The notes beneath the pieces were generated by a model that saw only the letters and a program-made list of their open reading frames with translations, was not told the origin of the DNA and did not search any database. DNA of 64,000 nt from assembly GCA_965222995.1 (NCBI GenBank), contig OZ244977.1:62001-126000 (forward strand), written 5' to 3'. Shown piece by piece: positions 16,579 to 25,029 of this stretch. Source of the DNA: SB11 sp965222995. GTDB taxonomy: Bacteria; Bacteroidota; Bacteroidia; UBA8524. Both the position numbers and the translations under genes were made by a program. Within the stretch, counting starts at the first letter, position 1, and each line of letters opens with the position of its first letter.

Positions 16579-17473
16579 GTATCACGTACCCGTGATGCTT
16601 AATGAGTGCCTAGAGGCACTGAATATTCTCCCCCACGGCACCTACGTAGATGTTACCTATGGAGGCGGGGGACATAGTAAAGAAATATTAAAAAAATTAA
16701 GCGATAAGGGAAAGCTGATTGGTTTTGACCAAGATGCCGATGCTATAGAAAATAAAGTTGAGGATGAGAAGCTGGTTTTAGTAAACCACAACTTCAAGTA
16801 CCTAAAAAACTTTTTAAAGTACCATGATGCATTACCCGCCAACGGCTTGCTAGCCGATTTAGGAATATCATCTTTCCAAATAGATGAACCTGAAAAGGGT
16901 TTTGCTCATCGTTGGGATGCTGCACTGGATATGCGTATGGATAGAAACGCAGACCAAACGGCAGCAGATATAGTAAACACTTATAGCGAGAAAGAATTAG
17001 CACAACTGCTACGCAAATACGGCGAGTTAGATAACGCCTTTAAAGTAGCAAGAAATATAGTAAACGCCAGAGACAAACAGGCTATTGAAACTACAGGAGA
17101 GCTTAAAGAAGCTGTGGTGAAAAGCCTGCCAAGAGAAGGAGAGAATAAATACCTCTCTAAAATATTTCAGGCGTTGCGTATAGAAGTAAACAAAGAGCTG
17201 GAAGTGCTAGAAGACTTGCTTTTACAAAGTGCTAAGGTATTAGACAAAGGTGGGCGACTGGTGATAATGAGCTACCATTCTTTAGAGGATAGAATGGTGA
17301 AGAATTTTATAAAAACAGGCGACCTAAACGGGAAGCCCGAGACAGACATATTTGGCAAAACTGACAAGCCTTTTAAAGCAATTGTAAGTAAAGCCATAAC
17401 CGCAAGTGAGGACGAAATAGCACGTAACCCACGCGCACGAAGTGCGAAATTACGGATAGCGGAGCGGATTTGA
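16571..17473 (+). CDS. rsmH: 16S rRNA (cytosine(1402)-N(4))-methyltransferase RsmH
   Basis: A 300-residue protein. N-terminal 'HVPVMLNECLEAL' and the SAM-binding 'YVDVTYGGGGHSKEIL' are typical of RsmH (MraW). 'LADLGISSFQID' and 'FAHRWDAALDMRMD' follow, and 'SYHSLEDRMVKNF' near residue 235 is the family's C-terminal signature. It methylates N4 of C1402 in the ribosomal decoding centre. Its place between mraZ and ftsL is conserved across bacteria. Confidence 0.96.
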   Translation: MSEYHVPVMLNECLEALNILPHGTYVDVTYGGGGHSKEILKKLSDKGKLIGFDQDADAIENKVEDEKLVLVNHNFKYLKNFLKYHDALPANGLLADLGISSFQIDEPEKGFAHRWDAALDMRMDRNADQTAADIVNTYSEKELAQLLRKYGELDNAFKVARNIVNARDKQAIETTGELKEAVVKSLPREGENKYLSKIFQALRIEVNKELEVLEDLLLQSAKVLDKGGRLVIMSYHSLEDRMVKNFIKTGDLNGKPETDIFGKTDKPFKAIVSKAITASEDEIARNPRARSAKLRIAERI

Positions 17474-17475
17474 AA

Positions 17476-17509
17476 ATATGCAGATGAGTAGATGTGCAAG
17501 TGTGCAAAG
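17476..17509 (+). repeat. Solitary copy of the repeat that flanks the four-helix-bundle gene
   Basis: ATATGCAGATGAGTAGATG followed by TGCAAGTGTGCAAA resembles the left repeat at 21565 (ATGTGCAGATGTGCAAAT) and the copy at 24671. It lies just after rsmH. Confidence 0.6.
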
Positions 17510-17521
17510 GAGTTGCGGGTT

Positions 17522-17548
17522 GTCATCCTGAGCTTGTCGAAGGGTGCG
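17522..17548 (+). repeat. Dispersed palindromic repeat (GTCATCCTGAGC type)
   Basis: GTCATCCTGAGCTTGTC then GAAGGGTGCG. Same family as the copies at 24712, 30862 and 32746. It sits between rsmH and ftsL, inside the presumed dcw transcript. Confidence 0.7.
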
Positions 17549-17596
17549 ATAAAAAAGAACAAAAAGCCAATAGCCAAAGGCTAGAAGCTAACAAAA

Positions 17597-17992
17597 ATGG
17601 ATAACCAAATAAAAGAACAACCTCAAGAAGAAAACGAGGAGCAAAAAGGGAAGAAGGCAAAACGCAAGTCTTCTAAAATCCTTACTGCTTCTGAGTATAC
17701 CTTCTTTATGGATAAGGATAACCTTAGAAAGTTATTCCCCATGTTCTTTTTGGTAGCAGGGCTAGGCATTTTCTACATATACAATGCGCATTACGCACAA
17801 CGTATTGTACGAAAGACCGATGAAGTAAAAGCTGAAATAAAAGAGTTAAGAGCAGAGTACATCACCATAAAATCAGAGTTAATGTACCAATCTAAGCAGT
17901 CGCAAGTAAGCAAACGCCTAGAGAATACAGAACTGAAAGAACTACGTAACCCACCTTACAAAATAACCTATACTGAAAAAGATGAACGTTAG
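17597..17992 (+). CDS. ftsL: Cell-division protein FtsL
   Basis: A 131-residue bitopic protein. A charged cytoplasmic N-terminus (1-45, rich in E, Q and K) precedes one membrane helix (about 46-62, LFPMFFLVAGLGIFYIY). A periplasmic coiled coil (about 68-110, 'VKAEIKELRAEYITIKSEL') follows. Sequence is poorly conserved, but size, topology and the position between rsmH and ftsI identify FtsL, which with FtsQ and a DivIC/FtsB partner activates FtsWI. It overlaps ftsI by 11 bp. Confidence 0.85.
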   Translation: MDNQIKEQPQEENEEQKGKKAKRKSSKILTASEYTFFMDKDNLRKLFPMFFLVAGLGIFYIYNAHYAQRIVRKTDEVKAEIKELRAEYITIKSELMYQSKQSQVSKRLENTELKELRNPPYKITYTEKDER

Positions 17993-20096
17993 GCGCGACA
18001 TACTATGGCGGGTTTATCTTGCTTTTATCCTCACCTGTGTTTTCGGGGTGATGATAGTGGTATATGCCTTTCGCATACAGGCTATTGAAGGAGAAAAATG
18101 GCGTACACTTGCTAGCGAGTTAAGTACTTCATACCAAACTATAGAAGCTACACGAGGTAACATTTATTCTGATGATGGAAGTTTATTGGCTACCTCTGTT
18201 CCTGTATACGATATCCGTATGGATATGCAGGCATCAGGTTTAAAAAAGGGTGTCTTTAATAACGAGGTGGACTCACTAGCTTACTTACTATCAAAAGAGT
18301 TTCCTCAATACACAAAAGTTCAATTCTTACGCAGGCTTAAACAAGCTCATATTGATAGAAAGCGCTATTTCTTGGTAAAGCGTAATGTAAACTTTAACCA
18401 AGTTAAAAAAATGAAAGACTGGCCTTTATTCCGTTTAGGAAAATACAAAGGCGGTTTTATAGTAATTGAAAAAGAACGTCGCCAACAACCCTTTAAAATA
18501 CTAGCAAAACGTACTATTGGTTATAGTCGTGAGGGTATTGCGCCAGTAGGCTTAGAAGGTGCTTATGATGAGGTATTATCAGGCATTAGCGGTAAACGAC
18601 TAATGCAAAAAGTATCTGGTGGGCAGTGGATACCCGTAAACTACGATAATGAAATTGAGCCCGAAGACGGTAAAGACATTTATACCACTATTGATATTAA
18701 CATACAAGACGTTGCTGAAGAAGCCCTACTGCAAGCGCTTATAAAACATAATGCTGAGAATGGTACCGCCATATTAATGGAGGTAAAAACAGGTAGAATA
18801 AAAGCTATAGCCAACCTTACCCGTAAAGGAGACGATGAAACTGTAGAATATAAAGAAGCATACAACTACGCTGTAGGTGAAAGTGCAGAGCCCGGCTCTA
18901 CGTTTAAACTAGCTGCTTTAATTGCTTTACTAGAAAGTGGTGTAGCCGATTTAGGTGATAGCGTAGAAATTGAAAATGGTAAAACCAAGTTTTTCGACCG
19001 TACTATGAAAGACTCTGAGTGGAGTTCTGCTAAAAAGCTAACGCTTCAACAGTCTTTTGAAAAATCATCTAACGTAGGTATTTCAAAACTAGTGTATCGC
19101 CACTTCGCTAAAAAACCTGATGAATTTGTGAAACTAGTTAAAGGTTTAGGTATTGATAAACCTTTAGGGTTACAAATTTTCGGAGAAGGTAAACCCCGTA
19201 TTAAGTCACCATCAGATAGAGATTGGTCAGGAACCACATTACCTTGGATGTCTATAGGTTATGAGGCTACTATTACTCCTCTACAATTATTAGCCTTATA
19301 CAATGCCGTTGCCAATAATGGTAAAATGGTAAAACCCGTTTTTGCCAAAGAAGTAAGGCATGTAGGCAAGCTTATAGAAAAATACGAAACACAAGTACTT
19401 AAAAGCTCTATCTGCTCTAAAGAAACCCTCAAAAAAGTACGCAAAGCAATGGAGGGTGTGGTGCTAAGGGGTACCGCTCGTAACCTTCGCAATAAAAACT
19501 ACACGGTAGCAGGTAAAACAGGTACCGCCCAAATTGCAGATGCTAAAAACGGTTATCGTAAATATTACAAATCGTCTTTTGCAGGCTATTTCCCTGCTGA
19601 TAATCCTCAATACACATGCATAGTCTCTATAAACGGAGCTTCTAACGGGGTGTATTACGGTAGTTTGGTAGCGGGCCCTGTATTTAAAGAAATTGCAGAC
19701 AAAGTATACTCTAGCAAGCTCGATTTACATCTCGATATTAATGAGCGTAAGCTACAGGCTACCAATACGCTGCCCTCACCAAAAGTGGCTCAAAAAGATG
19801 AGCTAAAAACGGTACTCAACAAGATTAATGTTTCATCACAAACCGTTGGAGATGTAGACGAAAATCAATGGGTTTCTGCAAGAGCAAAAAGCAAATCATT
19901 AAAAATAGAAGAACGTAAAGTAATAAGCGGCTTGGTACCTAATGTAGTAGGCATGGGCTTAAAAGACGCTTTGTTTTTAATAGAAAATACGGGGATGAAA
20001 GCCCGCTTTATAGGTAGTGGTAAAGTGCGAAAGCAGTCCATTTCACCGGGTAAGAAAGTAGTAAAAGGTAATACCATTTATTTAGAACTAAGCTAG
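17982..20096 (+). CDS. ftsI: Peptidoglycan D,D-transpeptidase FtsI (class B PBP) with PASTA domain
   Basis: A 704-residue protein. An N-terminal membrane anchor (about 10-33) leads to the PBP dimerisation domain (ATRGNIYSDDGSLLA near residue 53). The transpeptidase domain has the catalytic SxxK at S306-K309 (GSTFK), the SxN motif S362-N364 and KTG at 512-514 (AGKTGTAQIA). One PASTA domain ends the protein (GLVPNVVGMGLKDALFLIE). It cross-links septal peptidoglycan together with FtsW. Class B PBPs with a terminal PASTA are usual in Bacteroidota, unlike the shorter enterobacterial FtsI. Confidence 0.95.
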   Translation: MNVRRDILWRVYLAFILTCVFGVMIVVYAFRIQAIEGEKWRTLASELSTSYQTIEATRGNIYSDDGSLLATSVPVYDIRMDMQASGLKKGVFNNEVDSLAYLLSKEFPQYTKVQFLRRLKQAHIDRKRYFLVKRNVNFNQVKKMKDWPLFRLGKYKGGFIVIEKERRQQPFKILAKRTIGYSREGIAPVGLEGAYDEVLSGISGKRLMQKVSGGQWIPVNYDNEIEPEDGKDIYTTIDINIQDVAEEALLQALIKHNAENGTAILMEVKTGRIKAIANLTRKGDDETVEYKEAYNYAVGESAEPGSTFKLAALIALLESGVADLGDSVEIENGKTKFFDRTMKDSEWSSAKKLTLQQSFEKSSNVGISKLVYRHFAKKPDEFVKLVKGLGIDKPLGLQIFGEGKPRIKSPSDRDWSGTTLPWMSIGYEATITPLQLLALYNAVANNGKMVKPVFAKEVRHVGKLIEKYETQVLKSSICSKETLKKVRKAMEGVVLRGTARNLRNKNYTVAGKTGTAQIADAKNGYRKYYKSSFAGYFPADNPQYTCIVSINGASNGVYYGSLVAGPVFKEIADKVYSSKLDLHLDINERKLQATNTLPSPKVAQKDELKTVLNKINVSSQTVGDVDENQWVSARAKSKSLKIEERKVISGLVPNVVGMGLKDALFLIENTGMKARFIGSGKVRKQSISPGKKVVKGNTIYLELS

Positions 20097-20098
20097 CA

Positions 20099-21565
20099 GT
20101 GAACACCTTAGCCCAAATATTAAGCCCTGTAACTACAACCCAAATTGTAGGTGATACTGCTATGCACATCAACTCTCTTCATCTTGATTCAAGAAAGGTG
20201 GAACGAGGCTCTGTGTTCTTTGCTGTAAGAGGCACTATTACAGACGGCCATAAATACATAAATACTGCTATCGAAAAAGGGGCCGCTGTTATTGTATGTG
20301 AAGACTTACCGAAAAATCCAGATACTAATGTCACTTGGATACAAGTAGAAGATACCGCTGTAGCTATGGGCTTAATGGCTGCCGAGTTTTATAATAATCC
20401 ATCGCAGGAGTTTAAACTGGTTGGGGTAACAGGAACCAATGGTAAAACCACCGTAGCTTCATTATTATATCAACTTTATACAAAGCTGGGCTACAAATGT
20501 GGATTGGTTTCAACCGTTCAAAATATTATTGGTACAGAGACTATTCCAGCTACGCATACTACCCCAGATGCTATTAGCTTAACTCAGTTACTACGCCAAA
20601 TGGCAGATGCTGATTGCTCTTTTGTGTTTATGGAGTGTAGCAGTCATGCCATCCATCAAAACCGTATTAAGGGGCAGAAATTTGCCGGAGGAATATTCTC
20701 CAATATCACTCACGACCATTTAGACTACCACGGCACTTTTAAAAACTATATAGCAGCCAAAAAGAAGTTTTTTGATGAGCTAGATAGTGATGCTTTTGCA
20801 CTAACTAATAAAGATGATAAAAACGGACAGGTAATGTTGCAAAACACACCTGCTACTAAATACACCTATAGCCTGCGAACTATGGCAGACTTTAGCTGCC
20901 GCATTATAGAGCACGACTTTAGGGGCATGCTGCTTGAAATCGACGACCAAGAAGCATGGTATAGGCTTACAGGTAATTTTAATGCTTACAACCTTTTAGC
21001 AGTGTACGCTACTGCTTTTCTATTAGGAGAAGACAAAGAACAAGTAATTACAGCGCTAAGCACCCTGCCACCAGTAAGAGGAAGGTTTGAGTATATGCAA
21101 TCTCCAAACGGATTAATAGGTATAGTAGACTATGCACATACGCCTGATGCTTTAAAGAATGTATTAGCAACCATTAACCAAATCCGTAGTAAAAACGAGC
21201 AGCTAATTACCATCATCGGTTGTGGTGGAGATAGAGATAGTGCTAAACGTCCCGAGATGGCTGAAGCAGCTGTAGAACTGAGCGATAGAGCCATTTTCAC
21301 ATCAGACAACCCACGTAACGAAGACCCTAACGCCATATTGGAGGACATGATGAAAGGTGTACCGGGGCAACATTATAAGAAAGTATTAAAAATAAGCGAC
21401 CGCAAGGAAGCTATAAAAACAGCAGCAGCATTGGCTACCAAGGGAGATATACTGCTAATCGCAGGTAAGGGACATGAGACCTACCAAGAAATTAAGGGGG
21501 TGAAACATCCCTTTGATGATAAGGCAGTATTTGAGGAAATAGTGAACGATATGCAAATGAGATAA
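20099..21565 (+). CDS. murE: UDP-N-acetylmuramoyl-tripeptide synthetase MurE
   Basis: A 488-residue Mur ligase that adds the third stem residue to UDP-MurNAc-L-Ala-D-Glu. The P-loop is GVTGTNGKTTVAS. 'TTPDAISL', 'ECSSHAIHQNRI' and the carbamylated-lysine region follow. The C-terminal 'TSDNPRNEDP' is the DNPR motif that marks specificity for meso-diaminopimelate. The start codon is GTG, two bases after the ftsI stop, and an ATG exists only further in. It is followed by the repeat-flanked four-helix-bundle gene rather than directly by mraY. Confidence 0.96.
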   Translation: MNTLAQILSPVTTTQIVGDTAMHINSLHLDSRKVERGSVFFAVRGTITDGHKYINTAIEKGAAVIVCEDLPKNPDTNVTWIQVEDTAVAMGLMAAEFYNNPSQEFKLVGVTGTNGKTTVASLLYQLYTKLGYKCGLVSTVQNIIGTETIPATHTTPDAISLTQLLRQMADADCSFVFMECSSHAIHQNRIKGQKFAGGIFSNITHDHLDYHGTFKNYIAAKKKFFDELDSDAFALTNKDDKNGQVMLQNTPATKYTYSLRTMADFSCRIIEHDFRGMLLEIDDQEAWYRLTGNFNAYNLLAVYATAFLLGEDKEQVITALSTLPPVRGRFEYMQSPNGLIGIVDYAHTPDALKNVLATINQIRSKNEQLITIIGCGGDRDSAKRPEMAEAAVELSDRAIFTSDNPRNEDPNAILEDMMKGVPGQHYKKVLKISDRKEAIKTAAALATKGDILLIAGKGHETYQEIKGVKHPFDDKAVFEEIVNDMQMR

Positions 21566-21582
21566 TGTGCAGATGTGCAAAT
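21565..21582 (+). repeat. Left flanking inverted repeat of the four-helix-bundle gene
   Basis: ATGTGCAGATGTGCAAAT starts in the murE stop codon. Its reverse complement is found, with a 6- to 8-base insertion, at 22006-22031 on the other side of the gene. Similar solitary copies occur at 17476 and 24671. Confidence 0.65.
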
Positions 21583-21608
21583 ATGATAATGAGAAAATAG
21601 AAAGATAA

Positions 21609-21974
21609 ATGCAGCAAGGAAACCAAATAGTGGATTTGACTTTCGGGTTTGCAGGTGATGTAATGGAAGTAGCACAGAGGTTAGAAGATAAAAGACGATT
21701 TGCTCATGCCAATCAGCTTTTTAAGTCGGGGACTTCAATAGGTGCAAATGTAAGAGAAGCACAAGGGGCAGAAAGTAGAGCAGACTTTCTACATAAGATG
21801 AAGATAGCCTATAAAGAGGCAGAAGAAACAGAATACTGGTTGCTTTTGATAAAGCACTACAAGGATTTGAGTATAACAGAGGAAGTATTTAGCTCCCTCA
21901 CAAGTATTAAAAAAGTATTGGGAAAAATAATAACCACTACGGCAGAGAAACTAAAACAAGAGAGAAAAAAATAG
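21609..21974 (+). CDS. Four-helix bundle protein (S23 / 23S rRNA intervening-sequence family)
   Basis: A 121-residue, all-helical protein. 'VDLTFGFAGDVMEVAQRL', 'FKSGTSIGANVREAQGAES', 'DFLHKMKIAYKEAEETEYWL' and 'SLTSIKKVLGKIITTTAEKL' are the four helices of the S23/IVP family, related in fold to diversity-generating-retroelement Avd proteins. First found in rRNA intervening sequences, such genes are common singletons in Bacteroidota, and their function is unclear. It lies in the dcw cluster between murE and mraY, where no other species' core gene is expected, and is bracketed by inverted repeats. The gene looks like an insertion that leaves the operon readable. Confidence 0.9.
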   Translation: MQQGNQIVDLTFGFAGDVMEVAQRLEDKRRFAHANQLFKSGTSIGANVREAQGAESRADFLHKMKIAYKEAEETEYWLLLIKHYKDLSITEEVFSSLTSIKKVLGKIITTTAEKLKQERKK

Positions 21975-22005
21975 AAATAGAACAACGCCATTGATGCATT
22001 TGCTC

Positions 22006-22031
22006 ATTTGCACACCTGCAAATCTGCACAT
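22006..22031 (-). repeat. Right flanking inverted repeat of the four-helix-bundle gene
   Basis: The reverse complement reads ATGTGCAGATTTGCAGG then TGTGCAAAT. It matches the left repeat apart from the inserted TTTGCAGG-like bases. Similarity continues weakly to about 21991 (further AGCAAATGCATC). Confidence 0.65.
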
Positions 22032-22057
22032 TGTAGCAAGGCTTAAGCTAGGCAAAT

Positions 22058-23314
22058 ATGTTTTACTACTTATTCGACTATTTACAACGTGAGTTCGACC
22101 TTATAGGTGCAGGTGTATTCCAGTACATCTCTTTTAGGGCGGCTATGGCAGTTATTCTGTCGTTAGTTATCTCGCTGTTGTTTGGTAAAAGGCTCATAAA
22201 AATGCTTCACCGCAGGCAAGTGGCTGAAACTGTCCGTACACTTGGTTTAGAAGGTGAAAAAGCCAAGCAAGGTACGCCTACTATGGGTGGTCTTATCATT
22301 TTAGCGGCTATCCTTATCCCTACCCTGCTCTTTGCTAGAGTAGATAATATCTATATCTGTGTAATAATTATAGCCACCATTTGGCTAGGCTTAATAGGCT
22401 TTTTAGATGATTATATAAAAGTATTTAAGCACGATAAAAAAGGATTAGCCGGTAAATTTAAAGTGCTGGGGCAAATTGGTGTGGGAATAATTGTGGGGTC
22501 GGTATTATACTTCCACCCTACAGTTGTTGTAAAAGAAACCTACTCGCCTACAGAATTACAAGAAGCAGGCTTAAATGCTGCCGATTTTCAACTAGATACG
22601 GTAGCAGGAAAGGTTTTCTATAGCAGAGAAGTTAAATCTACAGAAACTACTATCCCTTTCCTTAAAGAATCAGAGTTCGATTATGCCAGTATTCTTAAAT
22701 GGATAGGTGATGATTACAGAGATTGGGCATGGCTCATTTACATCCCTTTTGTAATACTCATTATCACCGCTGTCTCCAACGGAGCTAACCTTACCGATGG
22801 AATTGATGGCTTGGCTTCGGGAACATCAGGCATAATAGGCACTACGCTGGGCATACTCGCTTATGTATCGGGTAACTTATTCTTTGCAGACTATCTCAAT
22901 ATAATGTACATCCCTCATTTGGGCGAGCTGGTAATTTTTGCCGCTGCTTTTGTTGGGGCTTGTGTAGGTTTCTTATGGTATAACTCCAATCCCGCCCAAG
23001 TATTTATGGGCGATACGGGCAGCCTTTCTTTAGGTGGAATTATAGCTGTAGTAGCCATAATGATTCGTAAAGAATTACTCATTCCTATTCTGTGCGGAAT
23101 ATTCTTAGTAGAAAATTTAAGTGTAATGATACAGGTGGCGTATTTCAAATACACCAAAAAGAAATACGGCGAAGGACGACGCATTTTCAAAATGTCTCCC
23201 CTACACCACCACTACCAAAAGTTGGGGTATGCAGAGCCCAAAATAGTAACCCGTTTCTGGATTGTGGGCATCATGCTCGCCATCTTCACCATAATCACCC
23301 TAAAACTGAGATAA
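22058..23314 (+). CDS. mraY: Phospho-N-acetylmuramoyl-pentapeptide-transferase MraY
   Basis: A 418-residue polytopic enzyme that makes lipid I from UDP-MurNAc-pentapeptide and undecaprenyl phosphate. Diagnostic motifs are 'KQGTPTMGGLIIL', the aspartate-rich 'GFLDDYIKVFKHDKKGL', 'NGANLTDGIDGLASG', 'VFMGDTGSLSLGG' and 'MSPLHHHYQKLGYAE'. It is longer than the ~360-residue proteobacterial enzyme because of an extra ~60-residue loop after 'VLYFHPTVVVKE', as in other Bacteroidota. It is separated from murE by the four-helix-bundle insertion. Confidence 0.96.
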   Translation: MFYYLFDYLQREFDLIGAGVFQYISFRAAMAVILSLVISLLFGKRLIKMLHRRQVAETVRTLGLEGEKAKQGTPTMGGLIILAAILIPTLLFARVDNIYICVIIIATIWLGLIGFLDDYIKVFKHDKKGLAGKFKVLGQIGVGIIVGSVLYFHPTVVVKETYSPTELQEAGLNAADFQLDTVAGKVFYSREVKSTETTIPFLKESEFDYASILKWIGDDYRDWAWLIYIPFVILIITAVSNGANLTDGIDGLASGTSGIIGTTLGILAYVSGNLFFADYLNIMYIPHLGELVIFAAAFVGACVGFLWYNSNPAQVFMGDTGSLSLGGIIAVVAIMIRKELLIPILCGIFLVENLSVMIQVAYFKYTKKKYGEGRRIFKMSPLHHHYQKLGYAEPKIVTRFWIVGIMLAIFTIITLKLR

Positions 23315-23317
23315 GAG

Positions 23318-24664
23318 TTGACAAAACGCATAGCCATATTAGGTGCAGGTGAGAGCGGAACAGGCTCAGCAGTTTTAGCCAAGGCTAAAGGCTACGATGT
23401 TTTTGTATCAGACAAAGGCAAAATAGCTGATAAGTACAAGGCTGAACTGGAAGGCATGGGTGTGCAATGGGAAGAGGGGACGCATACAACAGAGCAAATA
23501 CTCAACGCCAAAGAAGTAATAAAAAGCCCCGGTATTCCTGATACCGTGCCTTTGGTAGTTCAACTTAAAGAGAGAAATATTCCTGTAATCTCAGAAATTG
23601 AGTTTGCAGCAAGATATACTAAAGCTCAACTTCACTGTATTACAGGAACAAATGGTAAAACTACTACTACTAGCCTTACCTACCATATCCTACAAAAAGC
23701 AGGGCTTAATGTAGGGGTTGGCGGTAATATAGGCGACAGTTTTGCCCGCCAAGTGGCTACCGCTGATAAAGAGCATTATGTATTAGAGTTAAGCAGCTTT
23801 CAGCTAGATAATACCTACACGGTAAGTGCTACCAACAGTGTGATATGCAATATCACCCCCGACCATTTAGACCGATACAACTACGAGTTGCAAAACTATG
23901 TAAATGCTAAGTATCGCATCACTCAAAATCAAACCGCAGATAACCTATTTATCTACTGTGCTGATGATGAACTCACTACTGAAAACTTAAATCAACAAGC
24001 GGGTAATGCCCGCCCTATACCCTTTAGTATTAAAAAAAAACTGCCGTATGGAGCATGGCTTCAAGGCAAGGAAATAATTGTAAAACTAACCGAAACCGAC
24101 CCAAACCCATTTATTATGCTTATAGAAGAATTCTCGCTTAAAGGAAAGCACAACATTTACAACACCATGGCATCTGCAATAATTGCTAAGGCGCTCAACA
24201 TCCGCAAAGAGGTAATTAGAGATAGCCTTACCGATTTTAAAACGGTAGAACACCGCTTAGAAAACATAGGTAAGGTGCGTGGTATCGACTTTATTAACGA
24301 CTCTAAAGCTACCAACGTAAACTCTGCTTGGTATGCACTAGAAAGTGTTGAACGCCCTGTTATTTGGATAGCTGGTGGCGTAGACAAAGGAAACGATTAC
24401 ACCATGCTGAAACCATTGGTAAAAGAACGTGTAAAGCTAATTATTTGCCTTGGAGTAGATAACCGCAAAATACACGAAGCCTTTGGCAAAGAAGTAAAAA
24501 TGATAATTAATACCGGCACTATGGCCGAGGCGGTACACGTATCATACAAAATGGCTGATAAAGGTGATACGGTTTTATTATCTCCTGCTTGTGCAAGTTT
24601 CGATTTATTTGAAAACTACGAAGACAGAGGTCGTCAGTTCAAACGTTTTGTAAAAAATCTATAA
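23318..24664 (+). CDS. murD: UDP-N-acetylmuramoylalanine--D-glutamate ligase MurD
   Basis: A 448-residue Mur ligase. The N-terminal Rossmann motif 'IAILGAGESGTGSAVLA' binds UDP-MurNAc-L-Ala, and 'CITGTNGKTTTTSL' is the P-loop. 'ELSSFQLDNTYTV', 'NITPDHLDRY', 'HNIYNTMASAIIA' and 'NDSKATNVNSAWYALE' are family motifs. The start codon is TTG, 3 nt after the mraY stop, and fits the conserved N-terminus exactly. MurF, the next enzyme in the pathway, is not encoded in this cluster. Confidence 0.95.
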   Translation: MTKRIAILGAGESGTGSAVLAKAKGYDVFVSDKGKIADKYKAELEGMGVQWEEGTHTTEQILNAKEVIKSPGIPDTVPLVVQLKERNIPVISEIEFAARYTKAQLHCITGTNGKTTTTSLTYHILQKAGLNVGVGGNIGDSFARQVATADKEHYVLELSSFQLDNTYTVSATNSVICNITPDHLDRYNYELQNYVNAKYRITQNQTADNLFIYCADDELTTENLNQQAGNARPIPFSIKKKLPYGAWLQGKEIIVKLTETDPNPFIMLIEEFSLKGKHNIYNTMASAIIAKALNIRKEVIRDSLTDFKTVEHRLENIGKVRGIDFINDSKATNVNSAWYALESVERPVIWIAGGVDKGNDYTMLKPLVKERVKLIICLGVDNRKIHEAFGKEVKMIINTGTMAEAVHVSYKMADKGDTVLLSPACASFDLFENYEDRGRQFKRFVKNL

Positions 24665-24670
24665 GTATAG

Positions 24671-24706
24671 ATATGCAGATTAGTAAATGTGCTAATGTGC
24701 AAATGC
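24671..24706 (+). repeat. Solitary copy of the four-helix-bundle flanking repeat
   Basis: ATATGCAGATTAGTAAATG then TGCTAATGTGCAAATG, the same pattern as at 17476 and 21565. It begins the 365-bp gene-free stretch 24665-25029 between murD and ftsW, which otherwise holds only further repeats (24712, 24776, 24883) and AT-rich filler. Confidence 0.6.
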
Positions 24707-24711
24707 GGTTG

Positions 24712-24739
24712 GTCATCCTGAGCGGAGTCGAAGGGTGTG
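24712..24739 (+). repeat. Dispersed palindromic repeat (GTCATCCTGAGCGGAGTCGA type)
   Basis: GTCATCCTGAGCGGAGTCGA then AGGGTGTG. Its first 28 bases are identical to those of the copy at 32746. Confidence 0.75.
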
Positions 24740-24775
24740 ATGAAATTAAAAATGGAAAATGGATCGTGCGTAAGT

Positions 24776-24824
24776 TCCCCTCCTTGCGGGAGAGAGCAAG
24801 GAAAAGGAGGGGTTAGGGGAGGTC
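24776..24824. repeat. C-rich/G-rich hairpin repeat
   Basis: TCCCCTCCTTG and AAGGAGGGG form an inverted repeat around a ~18-bp loop, followed by TTAGGGGAGGTC. A second copy lies at 32652-32704. Confidence 0.65.
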
Positions 24825-24882
24825 AGAAAGATTGCTTCAAAACCTAAGAAGGTTTTTTGCATTGACGAAAGTGCGGTAGGAA

Positions 24883-24910
24883 GTCATGCTGAACTTGTTT
24901 CAGTATCTGT
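24883..24910 (+). repeat. Dispersed palindromic repeat (GTCATGCTGAACTTGTTTCA type)
   Basis: GTCATGCTGAACTTGTTTCA then GTATCTGT; ATGCTGAA and TTCAGTAT are near-complementary. It is almost the same as the copies at 33057 and 33240. Confidence 0.75.
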
Positions 24911-25029
24911 GTGTAGGTCGATAAATGGAAAATCGAGAATTGAAAACGTGTAGTTGATGTCTTGAGGCTCTCGAAAGGCAAGAAGGGTTGAATTAGATGA
25001 ATGTAAACTGTTAAATGTTTAATGATTAA

